DNA of 64,000 nt from Vanessa cardui (Eukaryota; Arthropoda; Insecta; Lepidoptera; Nymphalidae), in the NCBI RefSeq assembly GCF_905220365.1, contig NC_061136.1, forward strand, positions 14,301,702 through 14,365,701, given 5' to 3'. The position numbers and the translations under genes were made by a program. Position 1 is the first letter of the stretch, and each line of letters starts with the position of its first letter. Shown piece after piece: positions 10,538 to 25,200 of this stretch. Below the pieces are notes generated by a model. The model saw only the letters and a list, made by a program, of their open reading frames with translations. It had not been told where the DNA came from and did not search any database.

Positions 10538-12315
10538 TACATACATAAAACTCTTGATTTTGAAAATAAATCTTTTAAATCGATAAAAAATAAACACATC
10601 AGCACATAAATAAAAAGGGCGGACTAAAAAGTAACACTAACAAACCAACGGTTTTGATAACTTACTGAAAAATGCTTAAGTGTTTAAATTTCTTTCAAAA
10701 AAAAATCATAAATCGATATTTGCGGTAATACGCTTTGCTTTCGAGACCAATTTGACAATAAATATAGAAACACTAACAATATGGTGAATTCATATTCAAA
10801 TATAATTTCTACTACAGCTAATTAAATTTAACAAAGTAAATAAAGTTTTTATGTATACAAGACGCAACAATAATTTGGCAAGACGAAAAAATCTATTTAG
10901 AAACCTACGCTTACACTATAAAATGTTTATTTTACAATTCTAATATTTTTGTTATCACCACAGCATTGACAAATATTCGAATAACATTAATGTTTAACAT
11001 TTAAATGAATATTATTTTAACAATTTAATATATTTAAATCTAAATATCTTGTAAGATCAAAAGGAAGTGGATAATTACATATTTTTAATGACAAAAATTA
11101 CGCAACTAGCATTATGGATAGCGCTCTCAGCAACAGCAGAATTATGTATATAAAATAACTCTTGTTTTTACAAACGTACAACTGGCAATAAAACCTACAA
11201 CATGTATGTATATAGATAGGAATCTTTTAATAGCTTAGTATATATGTTTATTATCAAAAAATAATAAATATTATATTTCTTATAAATATTTTATATGTAT
11301 TTTATCAATTGTATTTTAAAATAACGTCGTTAAATTATGCTTCTTCCACACAACGCGATTTGATTGGCAATTTACTCTAATTGTTAATTAAATTGTGCCA
11401 TGTAGAGACACTCGAGCGTGCCAATTAAGAAATCGGGTTACTTAGAATTTTAAGTGGATAACAATTTCGGGAACAGTTTTGTTAATAAAATGTATGAATA
11501 AATGTATAAATAAATTGTTAATAGAAATAAATATTATTGCAAAAATGAATCTGTATACAGATTTCCTCTAAGAGATATATCGAACGTGGTTTATATAAGG
11601 ACACGGGCAGCTCTCCACTTCTTAGCGACATTTATTTTACAGAAGTTCAGGTAAATTTCGCTCTTCAAGCTAACATGATTTATTAAGCTGATAATCGAGT
11701 TAACCATCTTGCCAATCCGTACACACAATTGCACATCATTTAATTGCCAATTAAATCGTATGATGTGGGATTGACTTTAATATGTGATCATGTATTTATA
11801 AATTAACAAATATATTTACAGATATATAACAGATAATTATCATAGATACTTTAATACATAATATATAAACATATATGTGATTATATGTTTTACCTCTAAA
11901 TCATCTAGTAACACATAAATAGCATAATTAAAAGTATAACGACTTAGTCGGTTTTCAACGATTCGCATAAGACTTGACTCACGGCAATAAAATATTGATA
12001 TAATTAGCTACGCAACTAGCTTGTCGTATAATTAATTTCCATTTATATATAAATAAATATACGCTATATATCTCCTGTTGTATTGATAATGATTTATATA
12101 ATATATGTACTAACAGTACACTCTAATTATTTCAGCATGATTTGAAAAACTTACAATAATTATTTAGATGACAATAATAGATACATATTCGTTTAAGAAA
12201 TTTATAGTTTATCATATAATTGTTGTTATTTAATTGACCCAATAAATAATAATTTCATTATGTACCTATGGGTACATATCATGAGTTTTTTTACTATAAA
12301 ATGTATTTTTGTTTT

Positions 12316-12349
12316 ATAATTAACACAATTCAATTCTTGTGTTAATTAT
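12316..12349. other. perfect 13-bp-arm hairpin
   Basis: ATAATTAACACAA and TTGTGTTAATTAT are separated by the 8-base loop TTCAATTC. It lies about 0.9 kb past the ChAT stop, so it could fall in a long 3' UTR. No function can be assigned. Confidence 0.55.
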
Positions 12350-13225
12350 GAAAATAATGTTGTATAATAGATATATATTATATTTTAGATATATTAAACT
12401 AATGTTAATATATGAATAATTGAATTAATATATAATAAGAAATTGTCCATGACTTAAATTTTATTTTAACGAATTTTCTTTAACTCCATATTATAAGATA
12501 AAGTTTGAAGACACCGCTAAAACTAAGCTAATACTTTAAACATTTATATCGGAATAAATAATTCTACTCCATTACAATATAATACGTTAACGCTATATAT
12601 TATTTTTTAAATAACTTTTAAATATTTTCATCTATAACATCTAGACTAAGTCAGCACAAGTGATATGTATTAGTTTCAGTTAATTAGTATTTAACGACTA
12701 ATGTGCGTATTTAATACGAGATCATATATGTTTTTAATATAAAGCAAAGATAAAGATATCTTATTATAACGAGTTTTAAATATATATAACATTTATTTAT
12801 AATAATAGCGAATTCCGTCTGTAAAATGTTCAATAGAAAAATTTTTCGAGATATAATCTTACAAGATGTAAGAAAATGTTACGTTAAGTTATGACATAAC
12901 TTTCTATGCTACGAAAACATTCCCTCGTTTTAATCCCGAACCTTTTTTTAACATCATGTATTCGATACATATAATGCTGACATTACCATTTAGAAAAGAT
13001 GAAAATGGTAATCGTTTTTTTCAAGTTTTCCATAATGTAAAACGTTTTAAAAGCTTCTTTGAAGCAAGAGCATAACTTTAAAATTGGATTGTATAATTTT
13101 TATATCTTAAAAGTTTTATAGAAATAATGTCTAAGATATACAACATTATGTCTCAAGATAGATAAAGTTTTTCGTGTCAATATTTTATATAAATTTTATA
13201 TTCTTTAGAAAATAGTAGAGTATAA

Positions 13226-16200
13226 TTAATTTTCCACTTTTCGATTTTGAAACATCAATTTCATAGAGTCGAGAGCTTCTTCCAGAGACTGTCTGAAGGC
13301 TTCCGTGTTGGTGACGCTGGACGAGGTGAAAGAAGAAATGCAGAATATGACTGAATCCTTCTTGGGGTTGTAGCTGCAGCCGTAGCCGTCGGGGACAACG
13401 GCGCCGTACCCCATAAAAGTGTTGTCAGTTGTTGTGGCGACCTGTCATTAATATTCGGTTGGAATATGACCATACTTGTTTTTAATAGCTTGTTTGATAC
13501 TGTGTTTGACATCCTACCTGACTGGTGCTAAGTTTGAACTCAATCATGCGTCCATAGGTGGGGTCCTTGAACATTTCCGGGAGCTCTCCGAGCGTTTCCC
13601 GCGCCGCCTCTCGCAGTCCTAGCAAGTGGTTGTCGATCCCGCGGCCCAGGATGTTGGCCTCCATTATAGCCGTCTGCTTGCGAGCTGCTTCTTCGAACAG
13701 TTCCAGCTTCTTCTGTTCCTGTTTCATTGGGAATTTAAATATTATTGAAAAAGGTTTGAGACAGTAGCGACACACCCCTACGGTACTGGTCATTACTTCA
13801 CATTACAAAAGTTTGTTTTTTTATTACAGAAATGATACAAGTAGATAATTTTGTACAAAAAGACCAATATTCCCAAAGCTTTAGCGTTAGTAGGTAAAAC
13901 AAACTTGAAACTCGCCGCAAATCCGATCGTGAAATGAAAGTGACTGTAATCATATCATAAAACACAATTCTATCCAGATATCTTCGACATTTCAAGAGAA
14001 CACGAAAGAACGAGAACACGAAATTGTTAGGGAATATACATACATATATATCAAAAAGAGTTTCTGTGCGTTTTGGAGAGCTGGTAACTAGATTGCCGCG
14101 GGTGTAGTCGGGTGCTACTTTCGCTAATACGTATACTGACCCCGTATAAATTGAAAGAAACCTTCTTGGGTCCGTCGTCGTCGGGCTGCGGCGGCGTGTC
14201 CGCGGTGCACATGGCGGCCGCCCACGCGTGGGCCGCGCGGTGGGCGCTGCGGATGTTGTCCACGCGGCCGTGGTGGAAGCGGCGCAGGGAGGCGGACTCG
14301 TACGTGGACACCAGGTAGCCGTACATCCTGAACACGGAGTAACCATACTCAGAAACTCGTATACTAGACTTTCAGCGTTTCATCAAATTAATAAATATTG
14401 GAGAATGAGGATAACGTAACACAATATTCACTAATTGGTCAAATGAGACGGCTTCATTTAACACAAAAAAAATATTTTTTACATTGTAATTGAAAATTAA
14501 TGAACACTTTTGTTGTTTTTTTTTCATTATTTAATATTTAATTACAAATTATACAACCCAGGGGCTGTTTCCCGAATTTGGAATCAAAATATCCTTTATT
14601 CAAGAGGAAACTTTAACGTTTTGTTTGTTGCATCTTATATATTTTTTAAATTTAAATATAACTAAGAAGATCAAGACAAGATCTTGTCCGTTTTTAAAGG
14701 TTTCCACTAATTGTATAACACATAGACTTTTCTATTGACATCTAAATTAAAAAAAAGGAACGTCTTTACTTATTTTTGTTAATTTCGTATATTATTTGCA
14801 ACGGAAAAACTTGGAACACTTTCTGAGAGTTTATTGAGTTATTATTACACACGGTGCTACTCGCCAGTTCTGTTACCTGAACTTGGCTGAACGCTACCGC
14901 GTGTCTAGATAAAAACTATCTCACTTGTAGTATGTGTACTGCAAGGCGAGCTGTATGTACACGTCGGGACTCGTGCGACAAGACTTCATGAACTCCCGGC
15001 CGTAGCCGCGGTACGTGTATACCTTCAGATCTAGGTCCGAAATTTGTCTGTAAAGAGTATAACTTATTATTTTTCTGTAAAAACTCAAAGAAAGCCTTAA
15101 GCACTAGATAATAAATTTTGGCTTGGTGTTGGAACCGTAAAAATTCAAACGGTCTATAAATAATAATACTCTTGCTTGTATGATGCTTTTTAAAATGTGC
15201 AATGCGAAGCGAGTTGTAGTTTCTTAAACGGTGCGGGGTCTAATTAGCCGCGTACCGGTATTATGATAGTTTTCATATGAGACCTAAAGGCCCCGTAGCG
15301 CTTAATAGAAAAATAAAATGATGCCACTGCCAACGTGTTAAAACTTTTGAAACATGAAAAATAATTCAATCTATTTCAGGTCAATAGAATTCTCAAATTA
15401 AGCCTGCGCAAAAATTTACGATAACTTGGGTCCATTTGACGACCTCCATGGTCGAGTGGTATGTACACCGGTTTTCATGGGTACGCCACTCCGAGGTCCC
15501 GGGTTCGATTCCCGGATGAGTCGATGTAGATTACCATTAGTTTTCTATGTTGTCTTGGGTCTGGGTGTTTATGGTACCGTCGTTACTTCTGATTTCCATA
15601 ACACAAGTGCTTCAGCTACTTACATTGGGATCAGAGTAATGTATGTGATGTTGTCTCATATTTATATTATATTATATATTATATCGTAACCTGTCAAACT
15701 CCCTGGCAGCATTCTCGATGCCCCTGTGCAGGTCGCTGGTCAGGTTCCACTTCATGCTCTGCGGCGCGGGCAGCAGCGCGGGCGGCGGCGAAGGCTTGTC
15801 CGCCACCTCGGCCCGCGCCAGCGCGCGCTCCGCCAGCCTGATCACCGCCACGCCCTCCGCCGGGCTATGCTCGTAGCACATGCCGACTGTGCCGTCCGAT
15901 GATATGATCAACTGGAGAACAAATGGTAAAACTATAACCCCACATATTATAACCTTTTATTAATAAAATAATTCAGATGGCAGATAGAAAGTCTATACAG
16001 ATACTATATGGCTGCACGTTAATCAACTTTTTCTTAATTTTTTTTTATATAGACAAAAATAATAGGAGTAAAACAAAAACAAAGAAAAGAAAAATGTACA
16101 ATAGGCGGCCTTATCGCTATAACAGTGATCTCTTCCAGGCAACCTGTAAAATATTGTCCTTCATTAAGTATTTGACCAACATATTATGAACGATAAAATA

Positions 16201-19200
16201 AATACCAAACTACACCCAAAAAAATTATTAATATATACTTATAACTTGTCATTTATTTTAAAGAAATGACCACACAACAGCAATGTATGCAACCAACCTG
16301 AACAGTCTTGTCGAACCACCTGTTGGCCGAGTGGTAGCGCGTACCACCGCCGTGCATGGCTCGCAGCAGGGCGTTGGTGTCGCCATCCAGCTCGGGCCGA
16401 TCGCCGCCCGCCTCGTCGATGCACATGATGCACAGCGCCCGCGATATCAGCTCCAAGTTTGTTCTGTTGTTCTCATCTGCAGAAACAGTCAACAATTATT
16501 CCCTTCCGATTTATACCTCGATATACAGGGTTATTGGTAATTCGACGTATATCCTTTAAAATATGATAGGGGTGATTATTTGCTTTAATTTTAACTCCCA
16601 TATGCATGATCCAAAAGTGAACCATTTTCGAGTTATCACGTTTTTTAGCTTTACTCAAAAATGTGTTTAGAAAAAAATATCATTTAAAATCTATTTTTTC
16701 TTCTGATTTATAAAAACGAATAAATACTGGATATTTTTAAATATTTTAACTATCATTTTCGGCCCAAATTTTCAAATGGGAGACGGTAAACGAAAATATA
16801 AAAAAAAATGTTTCCTCAAAAATGCCTCTAAAACTGAGCAGATTATTTTAACAACATAACCGTTTTCTTAGCTTTCCAAAAATGTATAACAACTAGGAAT
16901 TTATTTCAAAGCAGCCGAAATAAAATGACCAGAAAGGACGCCGGTGGGAATTCGTATTCGAACATGAACGAATTCGTACTAAAGGTCGCTCTTCAAAATT
17001 CCCACAAAAATACAACTTTAAAGCTTGTATAAATTTAGTAAAATAAAATTTACTTTAAATATTACTATAAATATACAATTATCACCTCTTAAAGGATATA
17101 CGTCAAATTACCAATAACCCTGTATATGTATACCGAAGATACATACATATCAATATCTAAGTTACTGGTATACTTGATGAGAGCATAACTCTTCATAAAT
17201 ATAAAGTGTGTAACCTTTGATAAGTTGCTCCCTAGCCTTTGCCCACTGGTCTCTGTTCATGGAGGTGAGCAGCCCGACCCTGGGCGCGGGCGGGGCTCCC
17301 GCCGCGTCCACCATCGCGTGGAGCAACTGAGCCTGGATCTCGCCCGGGGTGAGACGGCCACGATCTGCTGCTTTCACCGGGATCGGGTAAAACTGGACAG
17401 AAATTGCGAAGAACTTATCGTATCAAATTACTAATATCACTAACAAAGTATTATGATACAGAAATATAATATATGTTCGAGTAGCATCGGATTATTAATT
17501 ATTAGAAGAAGCATAAGATCTGATTGTCTAGTTATTAAATTATTCTAATTTAATAACTTGACAATCAGATCAAATCACAAAGTGGAAAATATAAAACAAT
17601 AATCTGTTATTTCATACCTCATCCGTTACTAAGTCGTAACAATAAATGTTAGATACTCAATAAAGAAACTAACTACATCGTTAAGTGTTTTCCTTTGTAA
17701 TTCAATCAATTTATTCCGATAGTTGGACATAAGTTTTAAACACGACAGAAGCCGATGGTTAACAAGAAGTTGTAGCGAGCATATTAAATTACGAGCCATC
17801 GTGGAATTGAGTTTGTGAATATTTTATTTCAAACTAACTGGGCCCGCGACTTCGCGTGCCTTTGAATTTAACAAAAAGTTATTGTTGAAGGTTAAGCTAC
17901 TCTTTATTAAATCAGCTTTCTGACAGTGAAAGTTCCGTCGAAATCGGTCCAGACGTCGTCCAGAAACAGACAGATAGACTGACAAAAACATTTAATATAA
18001 AAAATATATTATTTTAGTATATATACCGTGTAAGTATTCATACATACATATGCATTTAATAATAAGCGGTTATTTTAATATAACAAACAGACACACCATT
18101 TTCATTATTATGTATTGATAAAGACCGTTAGGCATTACAAGTAAGGATCCACTTTCGTCACTGGTACATATGTACATGTAAGTATGTATGTGTACCAAAG
18201 ACGATGTGTATTTATGTAAACTTACCAAAACAACAATGTACGTTAAGATGTGTCGCGTGATGTTACATTATAAATTCTAATTTCGGTTCAGACGATAACA
18301 TTATTAAGACGAAAACTTTGTTCGTTTAAATTAATATGACGTCGACTCCCGAATATGGCTGCTCTAAATTACAATTAATAAGACAATTTATGTTTGATAT
18401 AAATTGTATACATGGAATCCATTTATTTATACCCCAATAAATTTGATAAGACACTTTGATGTAGAAATATACTAGCGATCCACCCCTTGATATGTATCGT
18501 TATATTATGACCAAATTACATAAAATCGTTAAATTTCATCCAAATCCGTTCAGTAGTTTTTTTGTGCAAGAGTAACGAAAATACATCCATCCTCACAAAA
18601 TTCCCCATTTATAATATTCGTAGGGTAGGATAGGATAGAATTCAGACGGATTAATGTCTTTATGAATGTAAGTACAGATATAACATTTTATTTGTGAGGC
18701 GTTTTTAAAAATTCACATCCGTCGGGTTCGGTACAGTTCCAGCTAATATTCATATTTTTTATTTATTCATATGAGTACTACATTTTTATGATGTAGATAT
18801 TACAGTGCAGTTATATCCCAGTCATGAGTTTGTATTTGTTTCTGCAATTTAAATAATTTAATAAAATAGCCAAACCCAATTTGCAATTGCCATATTGTTT
18901 TCCTTGCCTCGTCGAATTATATAATAGAAATGAAATGAAATTAATCAAGTCAATATATTTAATGTTAGAATTTTATAGTCATCTGCAAAAGCCTTGGATC
19001 ATATACGGTGGATCCGCCTGTCAGCTCTGTACATTTTTAATTATAATTAAACCCATTGTCTCAATTAACAGCCTTACAAATGTATGTGTGACATATCTGC
19101 GTTTAAATTTCATAATAAAACTTACATAGTTCCGACAAGCAACGATCACCAACTCCTCGCATTCCGACGCGTCGTTGGGCCTGGCGGGCAGTTCCAGCCG

Positions 19201-22200
19201 GTCTTTGCCCACTTCCGGTATGCGGCACACGCCGAGCAGTCTGTAGAACTGCTCCATGCACAGTGGTTGACCCTTCTCGCGACTCGTAGCACGTTCTTGT
19301 GGCAATTCTCCCCTAATCGGAAAATGTCGAATTATGTTAACGTTTTTAATAATCACATTTTCTTGGTGGTAGGGCTTTGTGCAAGCCCGTCTGGGTAGGT
19401 ACCACCCACTCTCCAATTATTCTACCGCCAAATAACAGTACTCAGTATTATTGTGTTCCGGTTTGAAGGGTGAGTGATCCAGTGTAACTACAGGCACCAG
19501 GGACATAACATCTTAGTTCCCAAGGCTGGTGGCACATTGACGATGTAAGGAATAGTTAATATTTCTTACAGCGTCATTGTCTATGGGTGGTGGCCCATAT
19601 GCTCGTCCGTCAACCTATACCATAAAAAAAGACTAAAATTTGTATTGTTGTGTTCCGGCGTGTAAGGATTATAACTAGTTAGCTAGCTTGTTTAAAATAG
19701 TTCTTTCGGATTGTAAATTTAAATAAGCGGTTTGATTAAATGTGTTTAGCCTATAGCACGAAAGTATAAGACAAATATATTCTATCTCCAACATTAAATA
19801 TTAAAGATTATTTAGTTTTCACTATTCTACGCGAAGCCAAAAAAATAGAGAATGAGGATATGCACACAATATAATTCTGTAGTTCTCAATGAATCTCTTA
19901 ATAAATATAACTTACCTATCGAGCATTTCCTTGTAGTCCAGCAGATCATCAATATATAGGGCGGCGAGGTCAGCCACCTCGTCGATTTTAGCAAATTGCC
20001 TCCGAGGGAACACCATGCCGGGATTGGAGTTGATGGGAACCGGAAGCCGAACCTTCAGGTACATATCGTCCAACCACCAGTCCGTAACCTTGATAATATC
20101 ATATAAGTTATTGTTGTAACATATTATTTGCATATTCATTTTCACAAATGGCCCATCGCTGGCCTTCTCTTCTCTTGAACAGATGGTTTAGAGCGTATTC
20201 CACCACGCAGCTTCAAAAGAGGTTGGTTATATATGTAGCCATATAACTCCCGACTCATGCACGTCATTTTGAGATTAGTTCTAAACCAATTAGGCGCATG
20301 AAAATACAAAAGCGTCTGTCCGGATGTTCCGGGTTTTGGTTGTAGTGTTTTTAATACTGCTCAAAACTAAATACACAAATAAATTACTCTTATAATGAAT
20401 CATATAAGTTGCGCTCCCCGCTTTAGACAATTTCCTGGGCCCTGATTCTGTATGCCACAATTCGTAACGAGTCAAAATGTGTGACGTAATAACAAACTAA
20501 GAAACGCAAACGTGTTTTCTTAACACGCCGAGTTATGTTTTCTTAAAATGGTATTCTGTATGCCATAAGAGAATTTGTCTATGCTTTTTCGAGAGATTTC
20601 ACAAAGTACATTCCAATTCATTTCCGTTATCTTAATTAAATTTTAACGGTTTTTTTCTACATAAATTTATTGATTTTTATTTATCTAAAGATATATATTT
20701 TAGCAAAAAATACTACCAAAACTTTTATATTTATAAATGCTATCGACAAAAACGTAATTTACTCAAATTAATACAAATATTTAAAAAATTAAAGCAATAA
20801 CATTTTTTAAGTAAGTTGTTCGGAACGTATTGAAAAGAAGACAGACGTCATTGTTAACAATAATTGACAAATTAAACGTAAACATGTCATAATAATTATA
20901 TTTATTTACTAAAAGAAATGTTTTCTTAAATCTTCATTAAATTCGTCATAGCAAACGATCGAATTGATCGGAGCGATAAGATATTGACATGAAATGGATG
21001 GACAGTCGATTCAAGGCACATCTTTAACTTTTCAGCTTTACGTTAACGTATTGAATATTATTAATTCGTTTTCCATATTATACTGAAATACGAACTTAAA
21101 ATATTTCAGTATATTGTTTAAATGCAGCACTATAGCAGCAGAAACATAGTTATCTATAAAGGTAAGAGATATTTTACCTAGAATTCAATTTATTGAAGTG
21201 CCTATCTTAAATCTAACCTTAATATAAAGCACATTTCTTTAAGATACTAAACACTATTTTTTCTGAATAAGGACTGTAATCAAAGGATTTGGCAGTGCCT
21301 GCTAAGCTTTCCTTGGACACACTAACATTAGATGATGAGTTGAAGAAGGGAAGAACAACTACAGAATACTTAAGTGTCCAAAGCCAACCTTACACATGCC
21401 TTGGTATGAAATCAACTGAGAATGTGAATAAAATGGAAACAATTTTAAATTAAGCATTTTTTAAATAATTATGTAACTTCTAAAGAACTGAAAGATTACT
21501 TTGTAATGTAATAATATCACAAGTATTGTTTATGATATATTAAGTACCAAATCATTTCAAAAAAGGATATTAGATGCTTATATCAGATTGTAAATCAATT
21601 AGTTTTATGAATGTTATTCTTATGCAAAATTGCTTTAGCAAATAAATATATTTAAAGTCGAATATATTTTTTCTTATTGTTTCATTAATATGTTTTAAAT
21701 ATTTATCTTATACATAAGTAAAATAAAAGTAATAGCTTATTAGAATTATTTTATTACTTCTCAATATGTTAATAATTAGATAAATAGGTAATGTGAAATT
21801 GGAATTAATCAATACAGTAACAAATTTTAAAACAGAAACTTAATTAGTATTTTATTAAGCAAAGAAAATCATAAAATATGTACAACACAAATATATTGAA
21901 ATTTATAAAATGACATAGTGTAACATATAGGAATGCTTTATTTTCAAATTTAGCATAATGTTTCTATCAAAATATTATTTATCTGATAATAGACCATAAA
22001 AAATAAATAATCTTATTAGAAATGCAGAATTATAAAATATATTATTAAAAATCATATTTATCTAGCACAGTGAGCTAGCAAATTATTAGTTTAAAACTAA
22101 AGGAAAAGACTATATAACACAATCATTATTTCATAATATTTGCACGGGCTGATTTTACATAAATTTAAATTTATGGATTATTTAAAATATTTCTATACAG

Positions 22201-25200
22201 TTACTTCAAATAAACAATTTACAGTATTTCTATTTATATATATTAAATTATGTATACATTTAAAACATTCTTCTCATTTTAAAAACCTAAAAAGGCAATT
22301 ATAATTGTTTGAAAAATAATAACATTTTGAGTCTTAATATAACACAATTTTATTTTAATATCTTATAAACATTAATTTTTGTTTGAGGATTTATTTAGTT
22401 TTATTATGATAGAACTTTAGTGGCTAAGTAAACACAGATATTTTTTTTAGTAATACTAGTCACCTTTTTATGAGTTTAATGTTAAAATATTTATTCACTT
22501 TCACACAGTTGTTTCAAAGTTTCCTTTTTTCTGTCGATCACCACCAACTCTTATAAAAATAGTTTAAGTTTAACACACTGCCCATTGTTGACGTAGAAAG
22601 CCTTCTTCAAAGTCTCATCTTAACATTCTTGTATGGATATTATATTGTTTAAGATTCTTAATGTTTTGATATATTTCTTCTTTTAATCACTCCATTTAGA
22701 TTACAAAATTGTTAGCGAGCATTGTTAAATGTCGCATATTAATGCACACTTCATTTTTAAAGCGAATGTGGGATTTTTAAGTCTCATACACACATACGTA
22801 TGGAAATTTTTTTTATTCACCTTTATGTTTTTGTAGCGTAATATGAACCAGAACACTTTTTTAACTAAATATAACTCTAAAAACCAACAAAATAATTTAG
22901 TAATCACATTAAAAACATTATATTTAGTATAATTTTTATGACATATGACAGCCACGTTTTCAAAACACGAGGATTGAAAGCGTGTAATTTTGACATTTCA
23001 AAACGCGTTAAAGACGCGATTTAAACAACCCTAGGTATAGTTTTTGATTTGACAGTGGCATTCGGAATACCGTTTTTAGCCAAAAACGCGTCGCGAGCTC
23101 GTTACAAGCGCGTTTGCGTTTTCGGTGGCATACAGAATCAGGGCCCTGTTAGTTAGTATTACGTTTTCATATTCCTAGAAGCAATGAAATAAAAATGCAA
23201 TAATTTTTATACACTTTTATCTTTATATTATTAAAAAAAGACTTATTCAAAAAAACTATTAATAATTAATATAATTAAAAATAACGATAATACGGTACAG
23301 TTGGACTTAAAAAATATATAGTTCTTCTTTTTCTTCTGGTCGGTTTGACGGTGATCGGCTCTTTAGTGGAAGCCTCCTCGTACCAGCCGCTTCTCCGGAA
23401 ATAATAGAAGGGATCTTTGAAGAGACTGTCGGTCGTGGTTTCAACCAAATAATTCTTACTAGGAAATTGTGTCGATTTTACCAAGTCCTTATTATGAATA
23501 TAATTCCTTATGGAGTATATCCGGTCTCGTAAAAGTTTTGGCTTCGTATTTAAAGGAAGATACGTAGGCCGTTGTATTACTGGTTGCTCATTTTCAACAG
23601 CTGGAGGTACGGGTAAAGTATCTCTGATATGATTAACTTTCTCCCGCAAGGAGAGCGCTTTGCTACGGTGATGAGTCTGATAGTCTTCTCTATAAAAGTC
23701 CGTGTTATATGCAAGGAATAACGGCTTAGGTCTAATATGCTCTTCTTTCGATTTCATTGCGGCATCAATTTGCTTAAACTTTGGATGTACAACATATTCC
23801 TTTGGTGGTGCTATGACTGGTCTTTGTAAAAAGTCTCCGAGAAAGCGTTGAGGCGATTTTTGTAGCAAATGTGCATTTTTTCGAAGTGAAAAAAAGTCAT
23901 TTGTAACTATCGTCGGAATGCCTTTCTCCTTATTCGTTAAACGTAATCTCTTAATTACCTTTCTGCGTTTGTTTAACGTTTTCACTATGTGATATCGATT
24001 TGCTTTCCCAAAAGGATCTAATAGATTTCTTTCAAGCGAGTTCGTCTTTCTTGCATTTTTTGTTTCTGTCTGGCTTATTATAGTGTGCGGATTTCTTGTC
24101 GTTTTTATTTTCATTTTATTTGTTTTCGTTGTCGAGGTATATTTCATTGATTTTGTTGTCTGTGTGTGGTGTGTGTGTGGAGGTGTGGTGCGGTGTATTC
24201 TTGGAGACAATTTACTTAAGACGATAGTAAATGGCTTTATTTTAAAGTCGGGATCTTCTTCAGTAGGTTTATATGTGTTGTATTTGATTGTTTTAGCTTT
24301 CTTCCGCATTTTTTCTGTAGATATTCTATAAACGTGTGTTTTTAGTGTCTCGAAAATATCAGATATTCTTAGCCTTTCTCTGCTAATGTGTGTTCTATTA
24401 ATTTTATTATTATAATAATTGTTATCGTAATTGAATCTGCTTGTTTTTTGTTCGGTTTTTGTAACCATTGTTATATTATGAATATTATTTTTATTTATTT
24501 TTCTTCTAATTGGTTTACTAAGCAAAAACTTACTTAATTTTGTTTTTGTTTTATTTTTTTCACTAATGGTAATTCGAATCGATGGTATTATATGTATAAA
24601 AGCTTTTCTTTGAATTGCGGTTTCTTCTAAACGTATAGTGTTTTTATTGCTGTAATCAAACTTTAAAGTCTTGATACCCATTTTGTTTGATATGTTGGCC
24701 TTAATTACTTTGAATTTAGTGCTTGTATATTTTAATGGGATTGGTGCTGTATTTTCTTTACTATTAGCACTTTCTTTTAATTGTTTAGTGTGTGAAAATG
24801 ATGAAGTTGGAAGAGGATGAGTTGTTGAATATACTGAGCTTTTATTGCTAAATTGATGTATGACATTCTTGATATCAGTAACTTTTAAAGTATTAGCCGT
24901 AAAAGCTTTCAACCTTATATTAGTTATATAGGACGAGGGCCTGTTCGTTTTGGTTCCATTACTTTCGTATCTTTCACTATTATAAAAAACCGGGTTGCTC
25001 TTATTTTTAACAATATTATTGTCACTTGGTAGTGCTTTTGTTGTATTATTGCTTATGTTATGTTTATCTTTAACTTTTATATTAGTTAATGTTAAGGATT
25101 TTTTAATGTCAAGCTTTTTGGCTCGATTCTGGTTTTCATTCATATTTACAAGCATCGTCGTATATGTTATTGGGATTTTCGTTCTATTTCCTTTATCAAT

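Larger units (their letters stand above)
6525..13225. other. intergenic region between convergent Mekk1 and ChAT 3' ends
   Basis: This is AT-rich DNA of 6.7 kb with no supported gene. Overlapping AATAAA signals at 6551-6560, about 30 bases after the Mekk1 stop, could end a short 3' UTR; further AATAAA copies follow. A minus-strand AATAAA at 12792-12797 is a possible ChAT polyadenylation signal, about 430 bases past its stop. The region also holds two MITEs, a Helitron-like fragment and a small hairpin, listed separately. Everything else is simple AT-rich sequence in which I see no structure. Confidence 0.7.

Noticed and set aside
13226..20088. Carnitine O-acetyltransferase as the identity of the multi-exon minus-strand gene
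   Set aside because: RVDNIRS, STSQVATTTDN and linkage to VAChT fit ChAT better; the two families share the fold and the HGGG region.
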